NCBI RefSeq assembly: GCF_014805825.1
Contig: NZ_CP061941.1
Location: forward strand, 372,001 to 436,000
Direction: 5' to 3'
Source: Marinomonas algicola
GTDB taxonomy: Bacteria > Pseudomonadota > Gammaproteobacteria > Pseudomonadales > Marinomonadaceae
DNA: 64,000 nucleotides
Shown here: in pieces, positions 18,240-26,087 of the stretch
Layout of the letters: every line of letters begins with the position of its first letter
Position numbering within the stretch: the first letter of the stretch is position 1
The notes under the pieces: model-generated
The model's database searches: none
What the model was told of the DNA's origin: nothing
The model's input: the letters and a program-made list of their open reading frames with translations, nothing else
Program-made: the position numbers and the translations under genes

Positions 18240-18414
18240 GTATTTACTATTGCACCATTGAAGTTAAAAATATTAAACAACAATAAGGCTAAAATATGAC
18301 AGTTATGTAACAAAAAAGACATTTTATGCTAAGTATCTGTGATCTATGGCATTTTTTCGATAAACAACCGTATTGCTATTGTACTTAGACTCTAAATAGC
18401 CGGTATTATGCTCA

Positions 18415-19437
18415 TTAGTGAGTGCTTTTTGTCATCCAAACAAAAATACTGTTGGCAAGGTTTTCTGCAACTTCTTGATTTGCTGACATTTCAGCTTGTT
18501 CTTTATTACTAGAAATACCTCTTGCTGAAGTGGTCCAAGAAGCCAATGCTGTTTGGTCATTCCGCTCTAATCGTGCATTTAAACTCACAAAAACGTAATG
18601 CCTGTTCTCTTGAGTTTTGTATTCATATTGCGGTGTTAAAAATAACGATAAGTGGCTAGTAGAATAATGAACAATGGTGGGGGTTAAGCCTTTTTTACTC
18701 AGTGAGCTGCTTACCGTCTGACTGAGCGTATTATTGAGGCCTTCTTCATCTACAGAAATACGTAATTCTCGGATCAATTGGGCTGTTTTTGCTTGTACTT
18801 TAAACACATATTGTGGTTGTTCGACGGTTTCTCCCTTAGAGTACAAACTCAGAGTTTCATTTAAATGACGTCTTTCTGTTAGTAAAGAAAGAGCTGGCAG
18901 CAAAAGTGGCCATTGGTCTATTAAAGGCTGTTCATATTGCGCTTTTTTATCAATCTGAAGTAGGCGGTGATCTACAGTGGATATCTTATCTTTTAGTTGT
19001 TCAATGATATTTTTTCTATCTAATTTTTGGAGGACATAAACATAATTTGTGTGTGAAAAGCGTTGATCTGTTTCAGATGAGTTCAGCTGAATGGGATTGG
19101 TTTCGACTCGAACTAATTGAGATAAGGTCTTCATCACTTTTTCTTGTTGTGAATCGAATACTTGCACCTGAATATCTTGAGCGCTCATACTTTGAACGGT
19201 AACACTTAATTGGTTGGCGATATCTAAATTAGCGTGTTTGATTGCCAGGTCAAACGAGCTGGCAATATCAGGTAGAACTTCGGCGCTTCCCACACCATAT
19301 AAGTAGCGATCGTCTTGGGGCGGCTCGGAGACCCAAAAAGGAAGAGATGGCTCAATCGTTTTTGGTGAAGTAGAGCAAGCTACTATAAACAATGCCATTA
19401 CTAAAAAGCAGGCTTTACCTAGTTGACCAAACATCAT
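18415..19437 (-). CDS. LPP20-like lipoprotein
   Basis: About 340 residues, with a signal peptide and lipobox IVAC at Cys21 counted from ATG 19437. The next region (LPFWVSEPPQDDRYLYGVGSA) is typical of the LPP20 lipoprotein family and is followed by repeated SHS2/FlgT-like alpha-beta stretches. Translation could begin upstream at 19485, but that start overlaps lpoB. ATG 19437, two bases below the lpoB stop (TAATATG), gives a clean signal peptide. Function unknown. As the third lipoprotein of an operon with LpoB it probably works in the outer membrane or periplasm. Confidence 0.75.
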   Translation of the reverse strand: MMFGQLGKACFLVMALFIVACSTSPKTIEPSLPFWVSEPPQDDRYLYGVGSAEVLPDIASSFDLAIKHANLDIANQLSVTVQSMSAQDIQVQVFDSQQEKVMKTLSQLVRVETNPIQLNSSETDQRFSHTNYVYVLQKLDRKNIIEQLKDKISTVDHRLLQIDKKAQYEQPLIDQWPLLLPALSLLTERRHLNETLSLYSKGETVEQPQYVFKVQAKTAQLIRELRISVDEEGLNNTLSQTVSSSLSKKGLTPTIVHYSTSHLSLFLTPQYEYKTQENRHYVFVSLNARLERNDQTALASWTTSARGISSNKEQAEMSANQEVAENLANSIFVWMTKSTH

Positions 19438-19438
19438 A

Positions 19439-20038
19439 TTAAAAGAACCCTTTATCGGCGAGTTTTTTAATCTTCTTTTGCCCATTCCAGACTTCTTTGT
19501 TTGTGGTCATATCGATAAGTTTTAAATCGACTTGATAAAAGCTGACGCGCTGGTCTCCGTTGGAATCAACAATGGAATTGATTGAACCAGAAAGAGCAAA
19601 GCCCGCGCCATGTTCTAAGCCAAATTGAGCGTTTGTGCCTGCTAATGCGTTTAATTCCTGGTCTTCTCTTTCTGTTCGAATAGCGTTTCTTTCTTCACCA
19701 GAGACAACAAAGTCCACTTTACCAAGGCGTAATAAGCTACGTTTTATATCGTTAATAAAGGTGTCGACTGGAATATGATCATGACTTTTATTACGAATGG
19801 TTTGTACTATGACGGTTGGGTTGCCAGCGTGTTTGAACTGGAATTCGCGAAACCACGGAAAGGTTAGCATATCGCTCATCATTTCTTCAGCGACGAGCTT
19901 TGAGTCGATATCATTCCATTTATCTGAAAGAGCGACTTCTTTATCAACATCAATGCGTTTAACGCTGCCTGAGCTACACGCAACAAGTAAGAAACCAAGG
20001 CAGATAAGTGCCGCCATTTTAAAACGTATAATGTGCAT
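19439..20038 (-). CDS. lpoB: Penicillin-binding protein activator LpoB
   Basis: A 199-residue outer-membrane lipoprotein. The lipobox is LLVAC with Cys21. The LpoB domain is recognisable by LVAEEMMSDMLTFPWF, PTVIVQTIRNKSHDHI, TFINDIKRSLLRLGKVDFV, GFALSGSINSI and NKEVWNGQKKIKK. LpoB reaches through the peptidoglycan layer and stimulates the synthase PBP1b. The disordered linker after the lipid anchor is short here, as in non-enteric members. It lies between a COG3014-like lipoprotein and an LPP20-like lipoprotein, an arrangement also known from Shewanella and Vibrio relatives. Confidence 0.86.
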   Translation of the reverse strand: MHIIRFKMAALICLGFLLVACSSGSVKRIDVDKEVALSDKWNDIDSKLVAEEMMSDMLTFPWFREFQFKHAGNPTVIVQTIRNKSHDHIPVDTFINDIKRSLLRLGKVDFVVSGEERNAIRTEREDQELNALAGTNAQFGLEHGAGFALSGSINSIVDSNGDQRVSFYQVDLKLIDMTTNKEVWNGQKKIKKLADKGFF

Positions 20039-20088
20039 TGTAAGTCCTCATTTAATAAAGCTTTAACAGTGGATCGATGAGACATCTT

Positions 20089-21780
20089 TTAATTTGGGTT
20101 ACGGATATTCCAAACTTTAATCGTATTATTAAGTTTAACCTGATTTAAAGAAAAATGTTGCTGGTTCACTGAATAACGTAAGTCATACACTCCTGAATCA
20201 ATGGGTTGTCGTATCAACCGAACCTGAGCGGGTAGAGTCAACCAGTTACGCGTTTCTGCGGCCGAAGAGACAAAAACAACCACTTTACCTAATAAATCTA
20301 TCAGTTCTCTCGTACCGTCGTCTTTAATGGATGCTTTTACTTGATAGGCGAGCCATGAACGCAACATTTCTCTTAATAATCCTTCATAAATATCTCGTTG
20401 AGATTGATGAAGTTGATCTTGCAAGGCAATATCTGCAAGAGAGGACATTCGTATACTATTGTTCGCTAACAAATTTGGCCGAGCGCTTGATGACGTATTC
20501 TGATCTTCGGCTACTGAAGAAATAGATAAGCTTGTTAGGCTGTTGTCTAAGGTAAAGCGGTTATAATAGGGAATGGTGACTCTTAAGGGCGAAGTAAATA
20601 GCGCTTCATCAAAATGCAACCGCGTGAGCTCTTGCCATATTTTCGAGCCTAGAATAATGCGTTTGGTAAAAAAACCTTGTAATGCGGCGTTAGCTTTACC
20701 GGCCTTATAGTTTGCTATCATACTTAAAGGGTGTATATCTGCATACACCATGGTAAACCAGTTGGATGCATCGTTTGCTTGCGCTGTGTGACCTCCATAA
20801 AAAGGTTCGAGTACAAGCGAATAACCTGTTTGATCGCCATACAAAAGGACACTCATTTCTTGTTTTTTAGGTAAAAATCCCTGATGTTCCAGAAGCACTA
20901 TTTCACTCTTGTGTTGGGCGTAATTTAATAATATTTCTTGGGATTCTTTTGAAAGCTTATTTTGTATTAATTGAGGGAGCTCTGTCGTCCACCCTCCCGA
21001 TTTTTGCATCATACGAATGGTATCAAGCCATGCTCTTTCAGACGTTACACTGGGTAAATCGTATTGGGAAGCATAACCCGTCTCGTAAAGTTCCGCGGCG
21101 GCTTGATAGGATATTCTCGCATTGTCGAAGTCGGCGGCTTGTTCATACAAGAGCCCTGTCAAATAGCGCGCCCAAGCATCGTCACGATAGGCGTACTTAT
21201 CTTTATCTAAGTAGCCAGTATAAAGGCTTGAAAGAAAGTTAAATGTTTTCTCTAAGAAGGATTTATTTTCGCTTTTTATATCTGAATAACTGGGGGTTTG
21301 CTGGTTAATTTCATTTAATTTCAAATCAATCCGTCGACTCTCAACGAGTGCCGCATCTAACTGTTGAGTACGTTCATTTTGACTGGTCGCTTTATCCGCT
21401 AACGCTAGATAATTAAGAGACTTAAAATAACTGATGTACACACGTTCAATGCTGTCACCTCTATAGACGCCTTGTCTTGGGTTCGAGAGTAACGCCCATG
21501 ACCTATCAGTAAAGCTTTGATTAAAAAATGCATCACTTAAACGTTCCGCTTCTTCTAACAGGGTATTGCTGCGTTGAAAATCTCCTTGGTATTGCGCAAG
21601 TGCGCCTCCTTCCAATAAATTGAGAAGCTTGTCTTTAGGGGACTCTAGTGCATTAGATATGGTTGACTCAGCGGCTTGCCAATCACCTTCTTGAGCAAGT
21701 GAAAGGCCTTTATTAATGTCTTGTGAGTAGGTTGAACAACCTTGGATAACAAGTGCGATGATGAAAATCAGTGCTGGCAC
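20089..21780 (-). CDS. COG3014-like lipoprotein with TPR-like N-terminal half
   Basis: 563 residues from GTG 21780. A signal peptide with lipobox VIQGC gives Cys15. The N-terminal half has TPR-like helices (LAQEGDWQAAESTISNAL, AADFDNARISYQAAAELYETG). The C-terminal half (GKVVVFVSSAAETRNWLTLPAQ) looks beta-rich. It resembles the uncharacterised COG3014 family found beside lpoB-like genes. The GTG is supported by AAAGGG eight bases upstream and follows the stop of a 40-residue ORF by one base. The ATG two bases upstream is in another frame and ends after four codons. Its likely role is as an envelope partner of LpoB. No activity can be assigned. Confidence 0.78.
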   Translation of the reverse strand: MPALIFIIALVIQGCSTYSQDINKGLSLAQEGDWQAAESTISNALESPKDKLLNLLEGGALAQYQGDFQRSNTLLEEAERLSDAFFNQSFTDRSWALLSNPRQGVYRGDSIERVYISYFKSLNYLALADKATSQNERTQQLDAALVESRRIDLKLNEINQQTPSYSDIKSENKSFLEKTFNFLSSLYTGYLDKDKYAYRDDAWARYLTGLLYEQAADFDNARISYQAAAELYETGYASQYDLPSVTSERAWLDTIRMMQKSGGWTTELPQLIQNKLSKESQEILLNYAQHKSEIVLLEHQGFLPKKQEMSVLLYGDQTGYSLVLEPFYGGHTAQANDASNWFTMVYADIHPLSMIANYKAGKANAALQGFFTKRIILGSKIWQELTRLHFDEALFTSPLRVTIPYYNRFTLDNSLTSLSISSVAEDQNTSSSARPNLLANNSIRMSSLADIALQDQLHQSQRDIYEGLLREMLRSWLAYQVKASIKDDGTRELIDLLGKVVVFVSSAAETRNWLTLPAQVRLIRQPIDSGVYDLRYSVNQQHFSLNQVKLNNTIKVWNIRNPN

Positions 21781-21781
21781 A

Positions 21782-21904
21782 TTAGAACCCTTTATTTAGA
21801 AACTCATTTATAAATAAAGCGGATAAAAGACCGGCGCATCCTAAATACAATAACAGCCAACGAATTTTCAAACAATTTGGGCACGGTTTCTTCTTTTTAA
21901 CCAT
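21782..21904 (-). CDS. Small membrane peptide with CxxC motif
   Basis: A 40-residue ORF. The N-terminus MVKKKKPCPNCLKIRW is strongly basic with a CPNC motif, followed by one hydrophobic membrane-spanning stretch and a short polar tail. AAAGGA lies at good spacing before ATG 21904, and its stop ends one base before the GTG of the COG3014-like gene, which suggests translational coupling. Two closely spaced cysteines could bind a metal or form a disulfide; facing the cytoplasm by the positive-inside rule, metal binding is more likely. No homologue is recognised. It is probably a real gene because of its Shine-Dalgarno site, its composition and its position. Confidence 0.6.
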   Translation of the reverse strand: MVKKKKPCPNCLKIRWLLLYLGCAGLLSALFINEFLNKGF

Positions 21905-21956
21905 GGTGGTTAATCCTTTGATGACCAGGTCGATGTATTTTGACATGGAAATAGCT

Positions 21957-22000
21957 GATAAAGTAAAAAAGAGGCTAAATAGCCTCTTTTTTACTTTATC
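21957..22000 (-). terminator. Perfect hairpin terminator after secB
   Basis: A perfect 20-bp inverted repeat with a 4-base loop. It has a GAGGCT/AGCCTC core and A/T-rich outer arms containing six T on both strands, so it can work in either direction. It lies 31 bases after the secB stop and separates the secB operon from the lipoprotein operon. Confidence 0.9.
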
Positions 22001-22030
22001 ACTAGGCTCAGCCTAAGCGCTACATAAAAC

Positions 22031-22519
22031 TTACTGCTCAGTGGCTTGAGCTTGTTGGTTCTGTAGGCTTTCAAGATACAGCGCGTCAAAATTAATTGGT
22101 GCCAGCATCAATGCTGGGAAGCTGCCTTTTACGCAAAGTGCATCGATGTTTTCACGTGCATAAGGGAAGATAGTACCTGGGCAGAATGCTCCTAGGGCGT
22201 GATGAAGCTGTCTTTCGTCAAGGCCAGAAATATTGAACAAGCCACCTTGTTGAACTTGAATTAGAAAGGCTGTCTCAGATGCATTTTTTACTGTAACAGT
22301 AATTTCTAGCACAACTTCATACAATGCTTCACCAACTTGGCGGCTTTTTGTGTTTAATTCTAAGCCAATTTCAGGTTTCCATTCTTCTTGAAAAACCATT
22401 GGAGAGCGAGGTGATTCAAATGAAATGTCTTTTAAAAAGATGCGTTGCAAAGCAAGTTGTGGTGCGGCCGCTTCTTCATTTGATGTTGCTGCCGTTGCGG
22501 CTTCAGTGTTCTCTGACAT
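22031..22519 (-). CDS. secB: Protein-export chaperone SecB
   Basis: A 162-residue cytosolic tetrameric chaperone that holds preproteins unfolded and delivers them to SecA. Core motifs IFLKDISFESP, ITVTVKNASETAFLIQVQQGGLF and the strongly conserved LGAFCPGTIFPYARENID are present. The acidic, alanine-rich N-terminus is variable in the family. AAGGAA precedes the ATG. It is the last gene of a rhodanese-grxC-secB operon, the same order as yibN-grxC-secB in E. coli, but gpsA does not follow here. Confidence 0.96.
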   Translation of the reverse strand: MSENTEAATAATSNEEAAAPQLALQRIFLKDISFESPRSPMVFQEEWKPEIGLELNTKSRQVGEALYEVVLEITVTVKNASETAFLIQVQQGGLFNISGLDERQLHHALGAFCPGTIFPYARENIDALCVKGSFPALMLAPINFDALYLESLQNQQAQATEQ

Positions 22520-22550
22520 GTTGATTCCTTAGTCTTGTATTATTGTTAAA

Positions 22551-22805
22551 TTAATTGGTAAGTAATGAGTCTAATTTGTTTGCTCTTTCTAAGGCAAATA
22601 AATCATCACAGCCACCAATATGCGTTTCACCGATCCAAATTTGCGGCACAGTACGCTGTCCACTTTTATCCATCATTTCTTGGCGAAGTTTGGTATTGCC
22701 ATCGACCTTTATTTCTTTAAAGTCTGCATTTTTCATATTCAACAGTTGCTTTGCTCGTGAACAATACGGGCAGTAGTCACTCGAATAAATGGTTATATAA
22801 GCCAT
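22551..22805 (-). CDS. grxC: Glutaredoxin 3
   Basis: An 84-residue thiol-disulfide oxidoreductase with the dithiol active site CPYC at residues 12-15. TVPQIWIG (cis-proline loop) and HIGGCDDL (glutathione-binding) are present. It reduces protein disulfides using glutathione. GAGGTAA precedes its ATG. It lies between the rhodanese gene (12 bases upstream) and secB (31 bases downstream). Confidence 0.95.
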   Translation of the reverse strand: MAYITIYSSDYCPYCSRAKQLLNMKNADFKEIKVDGNTKLRQEMMDKSGQRTVPQIWIGETHIGGCDDLFALERANKLDSLLTN

Positions 22806-22817
22806 ATTTACCTCAGA

Positions 22818-23234
22818 TTAGCTCTTTACAAGTGGCAAACTGGCTGCTTGCCATTCGGTTATGCCACCTTGAAGTTTAAAGACATTAAATCCAGACTTTT
22901 TAAGCTCACTGGCACTTGCTCCAGCGGTTAACCCCGATTTACATACTAAAATGATTGGGGTGTTTTTATGCTTCTCAAGTGCACCTAGCTGATCTTTAAT
23001 TGTCGAGGCTGGGATATTCATTGAGTTGGTAATGTGGCCTGTTTTAAATTCAGCGGCAGGACGAATGTCAACGACAACCGCATCTTCATTGTTGATTAAC
23101 GTGGTGGCCGCTGCTGGTGAGAGAGTGGCGGCATTCCCTTTACTTTCATACCATAATACCGCAAGAGCCGTTATCGCAAAAACGGCCACTAGAGACCAAT
23201 GAGTGGTCGCAAATTCTATTAATTGATTCATCAT
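22818..23234 (-). CDS. Membrane-anchored rhodanese-like protein (YibN type)
   Basis: 138 residues from ATG 23234: one N-terminal membrane helix (about 12-28), then a rhodanese domain with VDIRPAAEFKTGHI and the active-site loop LVCKSGLTAG carrying Cys98. A longer start at 23267 is open, but it would add a segment unlike the family, and AGGTTAAT precedes the shorter start. Rhodaneses handle persulfide sulfur; the exact substrate of YibN is not settled. It heads the yibN-grxC-secB operon. Confidence 0.88.
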   Translation of the reverse strand: MMNQLIEFATTHWSLVAVFAITALAVLWYESKGNAATLSPAAATTLINNEDAVVVDIRPAAEFKTGHITNSMNIPASTIKDQLGALEKHKNTPIILVCKSGLTAGASASELKKSGFNVFKLQGGITEWQAASLPLVKS

Positions 23235-23373
23235 AACGTTATTAACCTGTAAAAAAACTGATGGCATTATACACGGCTAGGCTTTACCGTACATCCGCTT
23301 GAAAAACTATTCTATTTTACTTTTTTGCCGACAGGTTAATCGTGCAAAGAAAACGGCTATTTTGAGGTGAAAA

Positions 23374-24024
23374 ATGACTGTATTTAGGGGACTAATACTC
23401 TGTGTAATCTCTTCTTTTTTTATGGGTTGCTCTGGAAATACACAGCCGACACAGAGTGTGCTAAAAGAGAAAAACCAAGTTGAGTTAAGTCGCAGTCAAC
23501 TACAGATTCAACTTGGGAAGTTAGCCGATGAGCTCTGGATCAGAACGGGAGAGCTTATCTTTACAGACTCTCATCTACCGCTCACCTCAGCGAGCCAAGA
23601 TACGGTGCAAAAAATCAGAGACTCGCTACACCAGCAGATTCAAGTTGCCAATGAAAAGATACAGGCGGTTAATTTTCGAGTGGCTCAACGTCAGCAAAAT
23701 AAAGAGGCCATGAGTACTCTTGTTATCGATTTAATGAATTTGGATTGGAATGGCGTACAACCAACCTTTTTGCAAAGATCAAATCGGCTATCGATTGTTC
23801 AAGGTGAATCGACACGTTGGAACCTTGAAAATAAAGAGAAGAAAGTCATCTCGTTAAAGGTAACCTGGAGTGAAAAAGGTGAATTGTTTATAGAAGGGCA
23901 GGCTGTTTTAACGGTCACGTCATGGATTGAACCAACACCTTTTGTAACCAGTATTCGCTGGTTTAATGGTGAAGTTAGATCGCAAGGTCGATTAAATTTG
24001 ACCTTGCGACCCTTCTTAATATAA
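23374..24024 (+). CDS. Putative lipoprotein of unknown function
   Basis: 216 residues. The signal peptide ends in a lipobox-like FMGC (Cys19). A predicted alpha-helical, possibly coiled-coil stretch (about 35-115, rich in Gln, Leu and Lys) is followed by a beta-rich C-terminal part (ISLKVTWSEKGELFIEG). No family is recognised. GAGGTG precedes the ATG, and codon use resembles its neighbours. It stands alone: divergent from the rhodanese operon and convergent with the DUF1338 gene, 4 bases apart. Probably an envelope protein. Confidence 0.65.
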   Translation: MTVFRGLILCVISSFFMGCSGNTQPTQSVLKEKNQVELSRSQLQIQLGKLADELWIRTGELIFTDSHLPLTSASQDTVQKIRDSLHQQIQVANEKIQAVNFRVAQRQQNKEAMSTLVIDLMNLDWNGVQPTFLQRSNRLSIVQGESTRWNLENKEKKVISLKVTWSEKGELFIEGQAVLTVTSWIEPTPFVTSIRWFNGEVRSQGRLNLTLRPFLI

Positions 24025-24028
24025 AAGG

Positions 24029-24829
24029 TTAACCCTGATTGGTTGAATCGAATATTTTATCCGCGTTACCCTCGATAAAACTGTCAAACAAGGTGCCATC
24101 GGCTTGTTTATGACGGATAGCAAATTCGTAAAAACAGCTTGGTATGGAATCGGTTTCACCATCCGCAAAAGTAAACTCTATTTTATCGGCCATGGTGGAT
24201 GATTGTTCTAATAACAGCTCCGGTGTTCCTTTGATGAGTCCGCCGACGCTGTTGAGCGTATAGCCATTATCAAGGAGCAGTTGATTTACTGTCGCTATGT
24301 CATTAAAGCCCTTCAAGTGATTGATACTGACCGTAAAATGATTTGCTTTTAACCCTATAGTGGATAACCATGCGGCGTACTCACTTTCTTGGGAGAGTGT
24401 TTGATAGTCGGCTAATGTGGGTTTGTCCCACAAAGGGCCTTGCCAAAAAACGGCGGGCGATTGAACGGCATCGTCTGGTATTTGGCTAATCATTTTATCT
24501 ATAATGTGTTGAGAGGCTTCCGACAGCTCATGAGTGAGTAACTCACTCAAGAAAATTTTAGGAAGGTTTTCGTCGGCGTGTTTATAGCAACGAGCCGCAA
24601 GGTGCTTGTTCTCAAAACGGAAGGCTCCGTAAGCTTTATAGCCTAATTGCGTAAGTAGGGGTTCTAGCTTCTCCAAAGCGATAGGAGAATTGGCAAACGT
24701 CCTAAAAGCGACATGATCGTTGATGATCTCTTCACCGGCACTGATAAATAACTTTTGAACACGATCTGCTTGAGGCGTTATTTCAATGTAGTGTTTCCAA
24801 AGAGACTGAAAAAAATCATTCGCGTGCAT
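24029..24829 (-). CDS. DUF1338 family protein (2-oxoadipate dioxygenase/HglS-like, short form)
   Basis: A 266-residue member of the VOC-like DUF1338 family. Visible family segments are NDHVAFRTFANS (metal-ligand His), PKIFLSELLTHEL, ANHFTVSINHLKGF (second His) and PSCFYEFAIRH (Glu). These match the metal-binding pattern of HglS, the 2-oxoadipate dioxygenase/decarboxylase of lysine catabolism. The HglS enzymes are much longer (about 450 residues), so the activity may differ. It is divergent from a LysR regulator, with a palindrome in the shared promoter region, suggesting control by that regulator. Confidence 0.78.
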   Translation of the reverse strand: MHANDFFQSLWKHYIEITPQADRVQKLFISAGEEIINDHVAFRTFANSPIALEKLEPLLTQLGYKAYGAFRFENKHLAARCYKHADENLPKIFLSELLTHELSEASQHIIDKMISQIPDDAVQSPAVFWQGPLWDKPTLADYQTLSQESEYAAWLSTIGLKANHFTVSINHLKGFNDIATVNQLLLDNGYTLNSVGGLIKGTPELLLEQSSTMADKIEFTFADGETDSIPSCFYEFAIRHKQADGTLFDSFIEGNADKIFDSTNQG

Positions 24830-25000
24830 AAGTAAGATTCCTCAATAAAGTTAATAGTAATCACCGCCCATTAAATGGGTTTTTAATAGACGCTAAGTCC
24901 ATTGATTAGGTGGAACGGTGTTAAATGGCATTATTTAATTAGCCATTGTTTAGTAAAGGTTACTGTACGATGGCGCGTTATTTTCTACAAAAGGTAATAA

Positions 25001-25016
25001 TGCATGTTGTCATGCA
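25001..25016. promoter_or_regulatory. Palindrome in the DUF1338/LysR divergent promoter
   Basis: A perfect inverted repeat TGCATG-TTGT-CATGCA lies 79 bases before the LysR start, in the size range of LysR regulator sites. Two GATCAT copies follow at about 25025 and 25039. It is a likely binding site for the divergent LysR protein. The assignment is based on position and symmetry only. Confidence 0.5.
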
Positions 25017-25094
25017 AAAAAGTTGATCATTTGCGATAGATCATGTAATTAACTGCTTTATTATGGGTTAATTTTAAATCAACAGGGTATTACT

Positions 25095-25982
25095 ATGCGA
25101 CGCTATCTTCCTTCTTCAATGTCATTGAAATGCTTTGAAGCGTCTGTAAGGCATTTGAGTTTTACTCGTGCCGCAGAAGAACTGCATTTAACGCAAAGTG
25201 CTGTAAGTCGGCAAATTCGAAATTTAGAAGCGTTTTTGTCGCGTGATCTTTTTATACGTTTAAATAAACGTTTAGTGCTGACTGGTGCTGGCGCCGCTTA
25301 TTATAGGGAAATTTTGCCGCTACTTGATGGTATGGAAAATGCCTGTCTAAAAATGCGGCAGCGAGAAGATGAAAAGACAACCCTCACACTGGCCTCGTTG
25401 CCAACCTTTGCTTCTCATTGGCTGGTTCCTCGTTTAGTGTCTTTTCAGCGGCAGCACCCTCAGTTCCAACTCAATATAAAAGCGCTAGGGGATGGCGAAG
25501 TGGATCCTCATGATGTGGATATTATCTTGCATTACGGTGGTGATCATTGGCCTAAAGCGATCTCGCATCACCTTATGAGTGAGCAAGTCGTTGCTGTTTG
25601 CTCGCCTTTGCTGATTGATTCTAAGGGAGATCAGAGTCACTTGACTAAGGATATTATGACCTATCCCTTGCTACACTTGTCGTCTAGAATTAATGCATGG
25701 CCCGATTGGATGTCGTATCAAGGTATTGAGTATGATGTCTATTCGGGTGCAAGTTTTGATCACTTCCAAATGATACTTGAAGCCGTTAAATTGGGAATGG
25801 GGGTTGCCCTTATTCCCACTATTATGGTGAAACAAGACATTGAATCCGGTCTCTTAATTACCCCTTTTGGTGACTCCATGACGACCTCTAATGAATACTT
25901 TCTATCTTACCCTGCTGATAAAGCGGATTTAGAGCAAGTAGTGGTGTTTAGAGATTGGGTTCTGCAAAACATTGACGGTTAA
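25095..25982 (+). CDS. LysR-family transcriptional regulator (GcvA-like)
   Basis: 295 residues. The N-terminal winged helix-turn-helix (SLKCFEASVRHLSFTRAAEELHLTQSAVSRQIRNLE) is of the GcvA/AmpR subgroup. It is followed by a periplasmic-binding-protein-like effector domain (LASLPTFASHWLVPRLVSFQRQHP, LHYGGDHWP, LGMGVALIP). It is divergent from the DUF1338 gene, the classic layout for a LysR activator and its target. The effector is unknown. Confidence 0.9.
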   Translation: MRRYLPSSMSLKCFEASVRHLSFTRAAEELHLTQSAVSRQIRNLEAFLSRDLFIRLNKRLVLTGAGAAYYREILPLLDGMENACLKMRQREDEKTTLTLASLPTFASHWLVPRLVSFQRQHPQFQLNIKALGDGEVDPHDVDIILHYGGDHWPKAISHHLMSEQVVAVCSPLLIDSKGDQSHLTKDIMTYPLLHLSSRINAWPDWMSYQGIEYDVYSGASFDHFQMILEAVKLGMGVALIPTIMVKQDIESGLLITPFGDSMTTSNEYFLSYPADKADLEQVVVFRDWVLQNIDG

Positions 25983-26087
25983 TTTACATTTTTATGAAAG
26001 CTATATTGGCCATTTTGTAACAAAATTACATAGCTGTGATAGTATCAAAAAAGTTTTTTCAAAAATCACATTACGGGTAGGACTATA

